A stretch of 14,554 bases of DNA from Candidatus Magasanikiibacteriota bacterium (GTDB taxonomy: Bacteria; Patescibacteriota; Patescibacteriia; Magasanikbacterales; UBA10003), in contig JAPLWR010000103.1 of assembly GCA_026396495.1 (NCBI GenBank), positions 5,954-20,507 on the forward strand, given 5' to 3'. A program made the translations under genes and the position numbers. Shown piece after piece: positions 1 to 7,126 of this stretch. The notes beneath the pieces were generated by a model, which worked only from the letters and a program-made list of their open reading frames with translations, made no database searches and was not told the DNA's origin. Each line of letters opens with the position of its first letter. Position 1 is the first letter of the stretch.

Positions 1-1129
1 GACGTAAAAAATCAAAGGGAATTTCGTCAATCTTTTTAAAACTAGCTATAGCGGGTTTTTTAAAATCTTTAATGGCTTTGTCTAAATGATTTAAAATACC
101 AGTATGAAAAATACTAGAGAGATAAGCGTAGTTAAAAGTCTCCTCTTTATCATGACCAAACAAATCGACACTTCTAATTAAAGTAATTTTGTCTTTAGTT
201 AAAGTGCCCGTTTTATCAGTACATAAAATATTCATGCCACCAAAATTTTCAATGGCAGTTAAATTTTTTACCACTACACTTTTTTTAGCCATTAACAGAG
301 AGCCGCGGCTTAAGGCCACAGAAATAATCATCGGTAATAACTCCGGAGTTAAGCCAATAGCAATAGCAATAGCAAATAAAAATGAATCTAAAAAGCCACG
401 ACCTAGAAAATAATTGGCTAAAAAAACTATCACCACTAAAACAAAAGTGACTCTCATGATAAAAAAACTAAAAGACTTTATACCTTTTTCAAATTCTGTC
501 TCAGAATCAGGGGCGGACAAATTGGAAGCAATTTTTCCATACCTTGTTTTTATTCCCGTTTCTTTAATTCTCACTAAAGCAAAACCAGACACTACACTTG
601 TGCCCATAAAAACTTTAAAATCATCCTTATCCTCAACACCAGCTACCTTTTCTGCTGGAAAAGATTCTCCTGTAAGAGCGGCTTGATTGAGAAAAAAATC
701 TCTAGCTTCTAAGATTTGTCCATCAGCTGGAATAATATCTCCCGCAGTTAATTCCACCAAGTCACCGGGCACAATCATTTTTAAAGCCACTTCTTTTTTC
801 TTGCCATCCCGCCAAACAGTAGCAGTGGTGACCACACGAGCAATTAATTTATCTACTGCTTTTTCTGACTTGTAAGTATTGAAAAAATCTAACATTCCCG
901 ATACACTCACCATGATCAAAATAATAATAGCGTTGGTGGCTTCTCCTAAAAAGAAAGAAACGGCAGCCACCACAATTAATAAAATTAAAAGCGGACTTTT
1001 AAATTTGCCTAAAAACATTTTCACTGGACTAATTTTCTTTTTACCAACGACAACATTATAACCATACTTTTTTAAAAGATTGGCAACTTCTATACTTTTT
1101 AAACCTAATTTTTGATTTGTTTCTAGCAT
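1..1129 (-). CDS. mgtA: Magnesium-translocating P-type ATPase (MgtA-like), N-terminal part, runs off window
   Basis: Conceptual translation of the reverse strand from the ATG at 1129 stays open to the window edge (376 codons), so the C-terminal half is missing. The visible part has a short cytoplasmic N-terminus, two hydrophobic segments near residues 45-80, the actuator-domain TGES motif at 153-156, two more membrane segments, and the phosphorylation motif DKTGTLT with Asp305. The stretch before it (GLTPELLPMIISVALSRG, then IENFGGMNILCTDKTGTLT) is characteristic of the P3B/MgtA group rather than Ca2+ or heavy-metal pumps. Family members (usually about 850-900 residues) import Mg2+ across the inner membrane using ATP. 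The gene follows the copper operon on the same strand but is separated by a hairpin terminator, so it is probably a separate unit. No Shine-Dalgarno precedes the ATG. The family call is firm; Mg2+ as substrate is inferred from family. Confidence 0.87.
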   Translation of the reverse strand, partial: MLETNQKLGLKSIEVANLLKKYGYNVVVGKKKISPVKMFLGKFKSPLLILLIVVAAVSFFLGEATNAIIILIMVSVSGMLDFFNTYKSEKAVDKLIARVVTTATVWRDGKKKEVALKMIVPGDLVELTAGDIIPADGQILEARDFFLNQAALTGESFPAEKVAGVEDKDDFKVFMGTSVVSGFALVRIKETGIKTRYGKIASNLSAPDSETEFEKGIKSFSFFIMRVTFVLVVIVFLANYFLGRGFLDSFLFAIAIAIGLTPELLPMIISVALSRGSLLMAKKSVVVKNLTAIENFGGMNILCTDKTGTLTKDKITLIRSVDLFGHDKEETFNYAYLSSIFHTGILNHLDKAIKDFKKPAIASFKKIDEIPFDFLR

Positions 1130-1147
1130 AAATTTAACTTAAAACTA

Positions 1148-1174
1148 AAAATAGAGGCGATTTACCTCTATTTT
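1148..1174 (-). terminator. Rho-independent terminator after copA
   Basis: A 10-bp perfect stem (AAAATAGAGG / CCTCTATTTT) encloses the 7-base loop at 1158-1164, and on the minus strand it runs into a T-rich tail. It lies 43 bases past the copA stop and 18 bases before the MgtA-like start, so it should close the copper operon. The A/T-rich outer stem means it could also work on the plus strand. An extended -10-like TGATAAAAT (1170-1178, minus strand) overlaps the stem, so the same bases might also help start the downstream gene; that second role is speculative. Confidence 0.72.
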
Positions 1175-1216
1175 ATCACTTTTTTACCTTTTACCCTAGA
1201 AACCTCGTATCCCAAA

Positions 1217-3388
1217 CTACAACTTAGTTCTTTTAAGTAAAATAGAATTCAAAACCACAGAAACACTGCTTAAAGCCATGGCTAATCCAGCTAATTCCGC
1301 TCGTAACAAGCCCAAAGCAGCAATGGGAATACCCACGCTATTATAAAACAATGCCCAAAACATATTTTGTTTAATTTTCCTCATGGTGGCCTTACTCAAT
1401 TTAATAGCTTTAACTACATCACGTAAGTCATTTTTAACTAACACAATCCCACCAGCTTCAATAGCAATGTCCGTTCCCGAACCCATCACAATTCCTAAAT
1501 TAGCAGCAGCCAACGCCGGAGCGTCATTGATCCCATCCCCCACCATCGCAACTTTTAAACCAGTTTGCTGTAATTTTATCACTTCTCTAGCTTTATCTTC
1601 TGGCATAACTTCAGCTAGAACCTCGTCAATTCCGATTTGTTTAGCAATAGCTTGAGCCGTACGCTTGTTATCGCCGGTGATCATAATAGTTCTAATTTTC
1701 ATCTGATGTAACTCGGCAATAGCCTCTTTAGTTGTTTCTTTTACAGTATCAGCCACGGCAATTAATCCTAACAATGTTGAATCAGCTGTTAATTGCATCA
1801 CGGTTTTACCTTCATTCTCTAATTTTTCAATTAAACCAATTTCCTTTTGAATAATTGTTCCGTTATTTTCTGATAATTTTTTGTTACCTAAAAAATACTT
1901 TATGCCATTAGCCTCACCTCTAATCCCATGACCAGGCACAGCTTGAAAATCAACTACTGGCAAAAATTCTAATTTTTTTTCTTTGGCTTTTTTGATAATT
2001 GCTTCAGCTAAAGAATGCTCTGATAATTTTTCTACCGATGCACCAATTTGTAAAACTTGGTCTTCTGATATTTTATCAAAAGCAACAACATTAGTTACTT
2101 CCGGCTTCCCCTTAGTTAATGTTCCTGTTTTATCAAAAACAATTATTTTAATTTTATTAGCGATTTCCAAAGCCTCGCCGCCTTTAATCAACACTCCATT
2201 TTCCGCTCCCTTACCAGTGCCCACTAAAATAGCTGTGGGAGTAGCCAACCCTAGGGCGCACGGACAAGCAATTACTAACACGGCAGTAAAGGCCACCAGA
2301 GCCACAAAGAAAGGAGACCCCGCCAAAAAATACCAAGAAACAAAAGTAATTAAGGATATTGCAACCACCGCTGGTACAAAAAAACTAGAAACTAAATCCG
2401 CGAATTTCTGAATTGGTGCTTTAGAACTTTGAGCTTCTTCTACAACTTTGATAATTTGAGAAAGTACAGTATCTTTACCAATTTTAAGAGCCTTAAATTT
2501 AAAACTACCTGTTTTATTAAAAGTTGCCCCAATCACAAAGTCTCCTGCTTTCTTGTCTAGTGGCAAACTTTCGCCGGAAATCATAGATTCATCCACGCTA
2601 GAATAACCATCTATAATTTGTCCATCGACTGGAATTTTTTCTCCAGGACGGACAATGATAATATCTCCTACCAACACTTCTTTAATAGGAATATCACGTT
2701 CAACACCATTTTGAACTACTCGCGCAGTTTTAGCTTGTAAACCTAAAAGTTTTTTAATCGCTTCACTCGCCTTACCTTTAACTCGAGCCTCTAACCATTT
2801 GCCCAGAACTACAAAAGTAATTAATAAGGCTGATGTTTCATAAAATATTTCACCATTTAAAAAGTAAGTGGAAGCAAAACTAAAAAAGTAAGCGGCACTG
2901 GTACCAATGGCGATCAAAGTATCCATATTGGCACTGCCATTTTTTGTTGCATAATAAGCTCCACGATAAAACCTCCAACCGATAAAAAATTGCACAATTC
3001 CCGCTAGAACTGATTGAACTAATTTACTATAAAAAGATTTGTCCATTAAAACCATGCTCAAAACAACCACTGGCACAGTTAAAATTAAACTCAAGAAAAA
3101 AAAGTTTCTTTCTTTTTTAATTTCTCTTTCTCTTCTCTTCTGATTTTTATCAACTTCGTCCTCACCCGTTAGACCTGCTTTATAACCTATTTTTTGAACA
3201 GTAGACAAAACTTCTATATCTAAGGATTTATCACCCTCAAATTCTACAGTAGCTTTTTGAGTGGCAAAATTAACTACAGCTTTTTTAATCCCCGGAACTT
3301 CTTTCAAACTATTTTCAATCAACAAAGAACAAGAAGCACAATGCATGCCTTCTATATTATAAGTTTGTTTGATATTTTGATTAGCCAT
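1217..3388 (-). CDS. copA: Cu+-exporting P1B-type ATPase CopA
   Basis: A 723-residue copper pump that exports Cu(I) from the cytoplasm. It has one N-terminal HMA domain with the GMHCASC motif (Cys17, Cys20), the SGES actuator motif, the membrane metal site CPC (Cys375-Pro-Cys377), the phosphorylated Asp419 in [19 protein letters not shown], and TM7/TM8 residues YN and MxLSS. The CPC, YN and MxxSS set is the P1B-1 (Cu+/Ag+) signature. In the nucleotide-binding domain the usual SEHP is SEHS (His458, Ser459), so the His is kept and the Pro is not. It is the last gene of the operon; its ATG begins 1 base after the stop of the cupredoxin gene, implying translational coupling. A TTG at 3397 would add three residues but overlaps the upstream gene. 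There is no clear Shine-Dalgarno. The family and metal assignment is strong. Confidence 0.93.
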   Translation of the reverse strand: MANQNIKQTYNIEGMHCASCSLLIENSLKEVPGIKKAVVNFATQKATVEFEGDKSLDIEVLSTVQKIGYKAGLTGEDEVDKNQKRREREIKKERNFFFLSLILTVPVVVLSMVLMDKSFYSKLVQSVLAGIVQFFIGWRFYRGAYYATKNGSANMDTLIAIGTSAAYFFSFASTYFLNGEIFYETSALLITFVVLGKWLEARVKGKASEAIKKLLGLQAKTARVVQNGVERDIPIKEVLVGDIIIVRPGEKIPVDGQIIDGYSSVDESMISGESLPLDKKAGDFVIGATFNKTGSFKFKALKIGKDTVLSQIIKVVEEAQSSKAPIQKFADLVSSFFVPAVVAISLITFVSWYFLAGSPFFVALVAFTAVLVIACPCALGLATPTAILVGTGKGAENGVLIKGGEALEIANKIKIIVFDKTGTLTKGKPEVTNVVAFDKISEDQVLQIGASVEKLSEHSLAEAIIKKAKEKKLEFLPVVDFQAVPGHGIRGEANGIKYFLGNKKLSENNGTIIQKEIGLIEKLENEGKTVMQLTADSTLLGLIAVADTVKETTKEAIAELHQMKIRTIMITGDNKRTAQAIAKQIGIDEVLAEVMPEDKAREVIKLQQTGLKVAMVGDGINDAPALAAANLGIVMGSGTDIAIEAGGIVLVKNDLRDVVKAIKLSKATMRKIKQNMFWALFYNSVGIPIAALGLLRAELAGLAMALSSVSVVLNSILLKRTKL

Positions 3389-3389
3389 A

Positions 3390-3758
3390 TTATTCAATAA
3401 TTAATTTGCCCTGGTACATTGACATATCACACATAAAAGAAAAAGTTCCTTTTCTGTCAGCTGGAATTTTAATTGTCACTGTTTGTCCTTGTGGTAATTC
3501 TTTTCTGATGTGCCAATCGGGAAAATTAACATAACGGGAGCAATCTGTATCTTCTTCACGTTTAAAATTTATTTGAATTGGCAAACCAAATTTAGCTCTA
3601 ATTACATTTGGTGCGTAAACCCCTTTTACCAAGATATTAAAAATCTGAACGCCGTTGGTTTTAATCGGTGCCACCCCTCTTTTTCTCTTGGTGGCCCAAA
3701 TCCATAAGACAAAAATCCCAATAATTAACAAGATTAGAACTAAACCGATTGGTTTCAT
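3390..3758 (-). CDS. Small membrane-anchored cupredoxin-like protein
   Basis: A 122-residue protein with one N-terminal membrane segment (about residues 4-22), a basic TKRKR stop-transfer stretch, and an outward-facing beta-rich domain (about 35-122). That domain resembles the C-terminal cupredoxin domain of the adjacent HMA-SafE protein: shared elements are NGVQ near its start, an acidic/Thr segment before a Cys, and a terminal aromatic-C-x-M-x-M motif before a Gly and hydrophobic end. Candidate Cu ligands are Cys73, Cys110, Met112 and Met114, with His83 nearby; the first ligand of a classical plastocyanin-type site is normally His, so Cys73 is unusual. It lies 19 bases after the HMA-SafE gene and 1 base before copA. 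A role in receiving or buffering Cu exported by CopA is inference from context. Confidence 0.75.
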   Translation of the reverse strand: MKPIGLVLILLIIGIFVLWIWATKRKRGVAPIKTNGVQIFNILVKGVYAPNVIRAKFGLPIQINFKREEDTDCSRYVNFPDWHIRKELPQGQTVTIKIPADRKGTFSFMCDMSMYQGKLIIE

Positions 3759-3777
3759 AAAAATTTTAAGTTAAATT

Positions 3778-5148
3778 TTACTCTACTACATCAATTATAC
3801 CGTTTACCATACCCATCCAACAACTAAATTTATAACGTCCTATTTTTGTAGGTGTAAATTCCTTAACAGATATTTGACCATTAATTAAGTCTATTTGCCC
3901 GGCAAACAAACCGCGGGCGATGATGGCATTAGTGCAACCACTAGTTCCTGTATCTGTTACTTCCCATCTAACTGGCACGCCAACTCTCACTTTTAAGTGA
4001 TCCGGAGTATAGCCCAAAGAAGAAGCCTCCATTTTAAGCACCTGCACGCCATTAATTAAGGGTGGTAAACCATCTTCTACAACTTGCTGGGTCGAAGAAC
4101 TACTCTTAAACCAATCGGTCACACTGGGCCAACCCAAGACATTAAATTGGGCATTAAGATTAAACAAGGCGAAAAAAACTACCAAAAAACCAGCTGTCTT
4201 TAAAAATTTACCTGCCATATTAGGACGAGCAGCATATTTAACACTGGATAGACCAATTAATAATAAAATTGGTGAGGTGCCCAGAGCAAAGAAAAGCATA
4301 ATTAAAGACCCTTGCCAAAAAGAACCAGCGAGCAAGGCTGCTCCCTGAGAGGTAATTGTAAAACCACAAGGCAAAAAGAAAGTTAAGGCTCCCAAAATAA
4401 ATGGCATTTGTTTACCACTAAATTTTTTTTCGTCAGCTACGTGGCGAGTTATAAAACGTGGCATTCTAATTTGCCATTTTTGAAAATACCTAACACCCAA
4501 CATTTGTAAACCCAAAACTAACATTAATAAGGCCACCAAAACAGCCAAAAAACTAGAGGAGGAAGAAGAAAATTTTAATTTTTCTCCAACTAAACCTAAC
4601 AATCCACCACCCAAACCATAAGCCAATAAACGCCCAACATTAAACATTAAGTGAGGCTGCATCTTAGTTTTTAAATTAGAAGTGGGAGCATATAATTCTG
4701 TCCACTGCTTAGACATTGATAAGACTAACCCGCCAACCAAAGCCGCACAAGTAGAAAGACCAGCAATAATACCAAATAAGAAAAAACCAGCTAGGCTAGA
4801 TGAGGAATTAACATTGAAGGCGGAAACAAAACCCAAACGATTTAAATAAAGAAAACCCAAAATAATAATCAAAGCTGGCCATAAATTTTTCCAACCACCA
4901 GTTTTTTTCTCTTCCTTAAAAGGTTCGTCAAAAAATTTATAACCTTCTTCTTTGAACAAACTATTTAATTGTTCCTTAGTTGGCCTACCAGAAGTATAAG
5001 TGACCCTTACTTCTTCTCTTCTTAAAGAAGCTTCAGCTGAAGTCACACCAGAAATTTCTATCATTTTTTTTTCTAATAAAATTTCACATGAGGCACAATG
5101 CATGCCTTTGACTTTATAGATACGTTCAAATTTATTTGTTGATTCCAT
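3778..5148 (-). CDS. HMA - SafE/DsbD-like membrane - cupredoxin fusion protein
   Basis: A 456-residue three-part protein. Residues 8-75 form an HMA metal-binding domain with GMHCASC (Cys18, Cys21). A linker and first membrane segment (about 85-110) lead to a six-helix-type core (about 118-345) resembling the TauE/SafE, DsbD_2 (UreH-like) family, with FGIIAGLSTCAALVGGLVLS and FFLPCGFTITSQGAALL as its two repeat-start motifs; each holds a Cys. The C-terminal part (about 365-456) is a cupredoxin-like domain ending in FSCWMGM; Cys405, Cys443, Met445 and Met447 are possible Cu ligands. Proteins of this architecture occur beside copper pumps, and a role in moving Cu(I) or reducing equivalents across the membrane is inferred, not shown. 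It begins 1 base after the CsoR stop codon. Substrate and direction of transport are unknown. Confidence 0.82.
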   Translation of the reverse strand: MESTNKFERIYKVKGMHCASCEILLEKKMIEISGVTSAEASLRREEVRVTYTSGRPTKEQLNSLFKEEGYKFFDEPFKEEKKTGGWKNLWPALIIILGFLYLNRLGFVSAFNVNSSSSLAGFFLFGIIAGLSTCAALVGGLVLSMSKQWTELYAPTSNLKTKMQPHLMFNVGRLLAYGLGGGLLGLVGEKLKFSSSSSSFLAVLVALLMLVLGLQMLGVRYFQKWQIRMPRFITRHVADEKKFSGKQMPFILGALTFFLPCGFTITSQGAALLAGSFWQGSLIMLFFALGTSPILLLIGLSSVKYAARPNMAGKFLKTAGFLVVFFALFNLNAQFNVLGWPSVTDWFKSSSSTQQVVEDGLPPLINGVQVLKMEASSLGYTPDHLKVRVGVPVRWEVTDTGTSGCTNAIIARGLFAGQIDLINGQISVKEFTPTKIGRYKFSCWMGMVNGIIDVVE

Positions 5149-5149
5149 A

Positions 5150-5422
5150 TTACTTATTTAGTAACTTGGTTACGGTTAAAATTTCTTCTACCATTTCTTG
5201 TTTCCGTTTGTTGTTATTAGAATTTACAGCGGAGGTAAAGCAAGATGCTAAATGATTTTCCATCAACATTTGGTGAGCTGATTTTAAAAGACCAATTACT
5301 GCCAAATTCTGCTGCATAATATTAATGCAGTATTCACCACTTTCCGTCATTTTAATAATTTTGACTAAAAGGCTATTAGCTTTTTTAAAATTAATTAAGG
5401 CTTGTTCTTTTTTATTAGACAT
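5150..5422 (-). CDS. csoR: CsoR-type copper-sensing transcriptional repressor
   Basis: A 90-residue all-helical protein of the CsoR/RcnR/FrmR (DUF156) family. It has the Cu(I) triad Cys32, His57 and Cys61, in YCINIMQQ and HLASCF. The 25- and 4-residue spacings equal those of the M. tuberculosis CsoR triad (Cys36, His61, Cys65), which favours copper over the Ni/Co or formaldehyde branches. Members bind GC-rich palindromes as tetramers in the apo form and release DNA on binding Cu(I). It is the first gene of the copper operon, and a matching palindrome lies 31 bases upstream of its start over the predicted transcription start, so it very probably represses itself and the three genes after it. 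No Shine-Dalgarno is visible before the ATG. Confidence 0.92.
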   Translation of the reverse strand: MSNKKEQALINFKKANSLLVKIIKMTESGEYCINIMQQNLAVIGLLKSAHQMLMENHLASCFTSAVNSNNNKRKQEMVEEILTVTKLLNK

Positions 5423-5452
5423 ACTTTTTTAGGTTAAATTAATTATTCTTAA

Positions 5453-5469
5453 TACCCCCACCTGGGGTA
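5453..5469 (-). promoter_or_regulatory. CsoR operator palindrome
   Basis: The plus strand reads TACCCCCACCTGGGGTA: perfect 6-bp half-sites TACCCC and GGGGTA with a 5-base centre. This is the pattern known for CsoR operators (TACCC...GGGTA). It begins 8 bases downstream of the -10 box, so a bound repressor would cover the transcription start. Confidence 0.85.
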
Positions 5470-5476
5470 CGGGTAT

Positions 5477-5505
5477 AGTATAAACCCCTTTTATCCACAT
5501 GTCAA
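5477..5505 (-). promoter_or_regulatory. Sigma70-type promoter of the copper operon
   Basis: On the minus strand a perfect TTGACA (5500-5505) is followed by 17 bases and TATACT (5477-5482). The predicted start at about 5470 leaves a leader of roughly 48 bases before csoR. The -35 box abuts the T-tract of the preceding gene's terminator. A weaker symmetric element, GGGTATAGTATAAACCC (5471-5487), covers the -10 box. Confidence 0.88.
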
Positions 5506-5507
5506 AT

Positions 5508-5539
5508 AAAAAAGGGCGTGTGCAAAATAACACACGCCC
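5508..5539 (-). terminator. Rho-independent terminator of the unknown zinc-ribbon gene
   Basis: A GC-rich 9-bp stem (GGGCGTGTG 5514-5522 / CACACGCCC 5531-5539) with an 8-base loop is followed on the minus strand by six Ts. It lies 22 bases past the stop at 5562 and separates that gene from the copper promoter. Confidence 0.93.
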
Positions 5540-5561
5540 CGAAAGTTACACTAAACGAAAA

Positions 5562-6968
5562 CTAACTCTTTCTTCCTCGGTTAAGAGGAAAGGCCTCAGC
5601 AAATTTACCCGCCTCTGTAGGATCCTTTAGTGCATCCGCGAGAGCCGCCAATTCACCATCAGCCAATTTTTGGCCAGACAGTACCTTACCCATGCCAACA
5701 AGAATATTGCCAACATTGGGCCTGTTTTCTACTTGGGCACGAGGATGACAAAAAGCTGCTACATCGTCAATTCCGCCTGGTCCATCCAAACGAAATTGAG
5801 AAATTTGTTCGTCCCAAGCATCCGCATCAAGCTTGGTGAAATGACGAACAAACTTGCCCATCTCTGCAAACATCTTCCGAGTAAAATAGGGCCTGCCATC
5901 CTGATAATGCCACCCCTTGTCATCATTATGGTGGATGGCCGAAAGAACTCGCTTGTGGAGTATAGGGGACGACTCCAACAAAGGCCAATGCCAAGTTTCA
6001 TAAATGCTCATCGAAGTAGGCACAGGAAAATCCGAGGTAAACTCAGGATATTCCCTACCTTCCCAAATCTGCACAATCTGATGGTTCCAGTAATTACCCC
6101 TGATGTCGCTCATGCTAATCACTGCTGTTTCATGATTCCAAGGGTCAGAATACCTTATCTTGATAAGATCCCTGCCTTCCCCCTCAGAAATCTTCCACTT
6201 ATCCTTATTGGCTTCAAAGTGTCTCTTGGCTCTTTCTACACTGGAAAAGAGTCCCTTGTAAATTTCGGGATAAAGATACAGATACCCAGCAGCACTGTCC
6301 CAATGATGGGCTTTCATCGTGATATCAGCCAAATCGTAATTCTCACCTTCATGAGAAGAAATAAAAGAAAAGCGGACCTCACTCCCATCAATGATTTCAT
6401 AATAAGTGACTTCATCACACAATTCACACTTATGCCCATGGTGCTGAACACCAACTGGACTGATCAGTCCATGACAAGAACCGCACTTAGCACGAGTTAC
6501 ATTAAGGCTGGCAAACCAAAGAGACCAGCCTTCCTTCTCCATTGTTTCAACAGCAACACCGTCTTTCTTTCGATAATCGGCTTGGCGTAAATCTTCAATC
6601 TTATAGCCAACCGACCGCAGTTCGGCAAAAAGTTTTTCCAAAGCCTCTGGGGACTTTACGTATAGATCCCCGCCAATGGAAACCACTCCTTCGATTAGAG
6701 AAAGGTCCATGCTCTTTGCTCCTTGCTGGGGTTGCTCGTCAGACGGCTTCCAAAACCGTCCCATCTTTGCCCGCCAACCGGCGCGCTTCTGCCGCAGTTT
6801 TTCAAGATAGACAACCATACCCTTTTCCGGCCAATCCTCTTCCTTCCAGACAGTCGATTCTAGTGAGAACGTCACTGAACCCTGCAACTGGTCGGTAGTA
6901 GCGACCACAAATGGGCCATGTCTGCCATCTTGAATCACTGTTTGAACAATAGCCCTAACACTGTCCAA
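5562..6968 (-). CDS. Unrecognised zinc-ribbon-like protein, foreign composition
   Basis: I do not recognise this 468-residue protein. Residues 1-75 form a compact beta-rich-looking module (GPFVVATTDQLQGSVTFSLE ... GMVVYLEKLRQKRAGWRAKMGRFWKPSDE) that could be an OB-like fold. After a short Gln-rich linker, residues 162-184 hold a zinc-ribbon-like C-x2-C-x15-C-x2-C (Cys162, 165, 181, 184) with several His nearby. The remainder is Trp/Tyr/His-rich without recognisable catalytic motifs, signal peptide or membrane segment, so it is probably cytoplasmic. The TTG start at 6968 is chosen because AAAGGAGG lies 7 bases before it and because the longer ATG reading (7055) begins inside the promoter. Its G+C is raised: 6721-6780 has 37 of 60 G+C by hand count, against 21 of 60 at 4501-4560 in the copper operon. 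It is monocistronic with its own promoter and terminator, suggesting a self-contained acquired gene. Confidence 0.75.
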   Translation of the reverse strand: MDSVRAIVQTVIQDGRHGPFVVATTDQLQGSVTFSLESTVWKEEDWPEKGMVVYLEKLRQKRAGWRAKMGRFWKPSDEQPQQGAKSMDLSLIEGVVSIGGDLYVKSPEALEKLFAELRSVGYKIEDLRQADYRKKDGVAVETMEKEGWSLWFASLNVTRAKCGSCHGLISPVGVQHHGHKCELCDEVTYYEIIDGSEVRFSFISSHEGENYDLADITMKAHHWDSAAGYLYLYPEIYKGLFSSVERAKRHFEANKDKWKISEGEGRDLIKIRYSDPWNHETAVISMSDIRGNYWNHQIVQIWEGREYPEFTSDFPVPTSMSIYETWHWPLLESSPILHKRVLSAIHHNDDKGWHYQDGRPYFTRKMFAEMGKFVRHFTKLDADAWDEQISQFRLDGPGGIDDVAAFCHPRAQVENRPNVGNILVGMGKVLSGQKLADGELAALADALKDPTEAGKFAEAFPLNRGRKS

Positions 6969-6975
6969 AGTCACG

Positions 6976-6983
6976 CCTCCTTT
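6976..6983 (-). promoter_or_regulatory. Strong Shine-Dalgarno setting the TTG start
   Basis: The minus strand reads AAAGGAGG, then a 7-base spacer and TTG at 6968. It is the only canonical ribosome binding site I can see in front of any gene in the window, and it decides the start of the zinc-ribbon gene. Confidence 0.75.
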
Positions 6984-7045
6984 TTGAAAAGAACCTGCGC
7001 TGCACACTCTACAGCTGAGTTTGCCAAAAAAATTAGCAACCGCCA

Positions 7046-7074
7046 AGATTAACATTTTTAAGCTTGTTTGTCAA
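7046..7074 (-). promoter_or_regulatory. Promoter of the unknown zinc-ribbon gene
   Basis: Minus strand: TTGACA (7069-7074), 17-base spacer, TAATCT (7046-7051) preceded by TG one base upstream (extended -10). The expected start at about 7039 gives a leader of about 70 bases to the TTG start. The ATG at 7053-7055 overlaps this region, so it cannot be the start of translation from this promoter. Confidence 0.72.
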
Positions 7075-7078
7075 GTAC

Positions 7079-7114
7079 AAAATACCCTCCCCAATAGAAT
7101 GGAAAGGGTATTTT
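7079..7114 (-). terminator. Probable terminator after the DUF2330-like gene
   Basis: A 10-bp stem AAAATACCCT (7079-7088) / AGGGTATTTT (7105-7114) closes a 16-base interior that can add two C-G pairs. It sits 12 bases past the stop at 7127. The U-rich part on the minus strand is the outer stem itself, so strength is uncertain; on the plus strand the tail is also T-rich. Confidence 0.6.
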
Positions 7115-7126
7115 AATTTTGCTACT

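Noticed and set aside
189..1061. Four short consecutive plus-strand frames.
   Set aside because: They lie opposite the MgtA-like ATPase, whose minus-strand translation carries TGES and DKTGTLT.
3389..3397. TTG at 3397 as the copA start.
   Set aside because: It overlaps the previous gene and adds only three residues; the ATG at 3388 directly follows the upstream stop.
5670..6590. A 306-codon open frame on the plus strand, opposite the zinc-ribbon gene.
   Set aside because: Promoter, ribosome binding site, terminator and the paired CxxC motifs all support the minus-strand gene; the plus-strand translation shows no domain and has no promoter or RBS.
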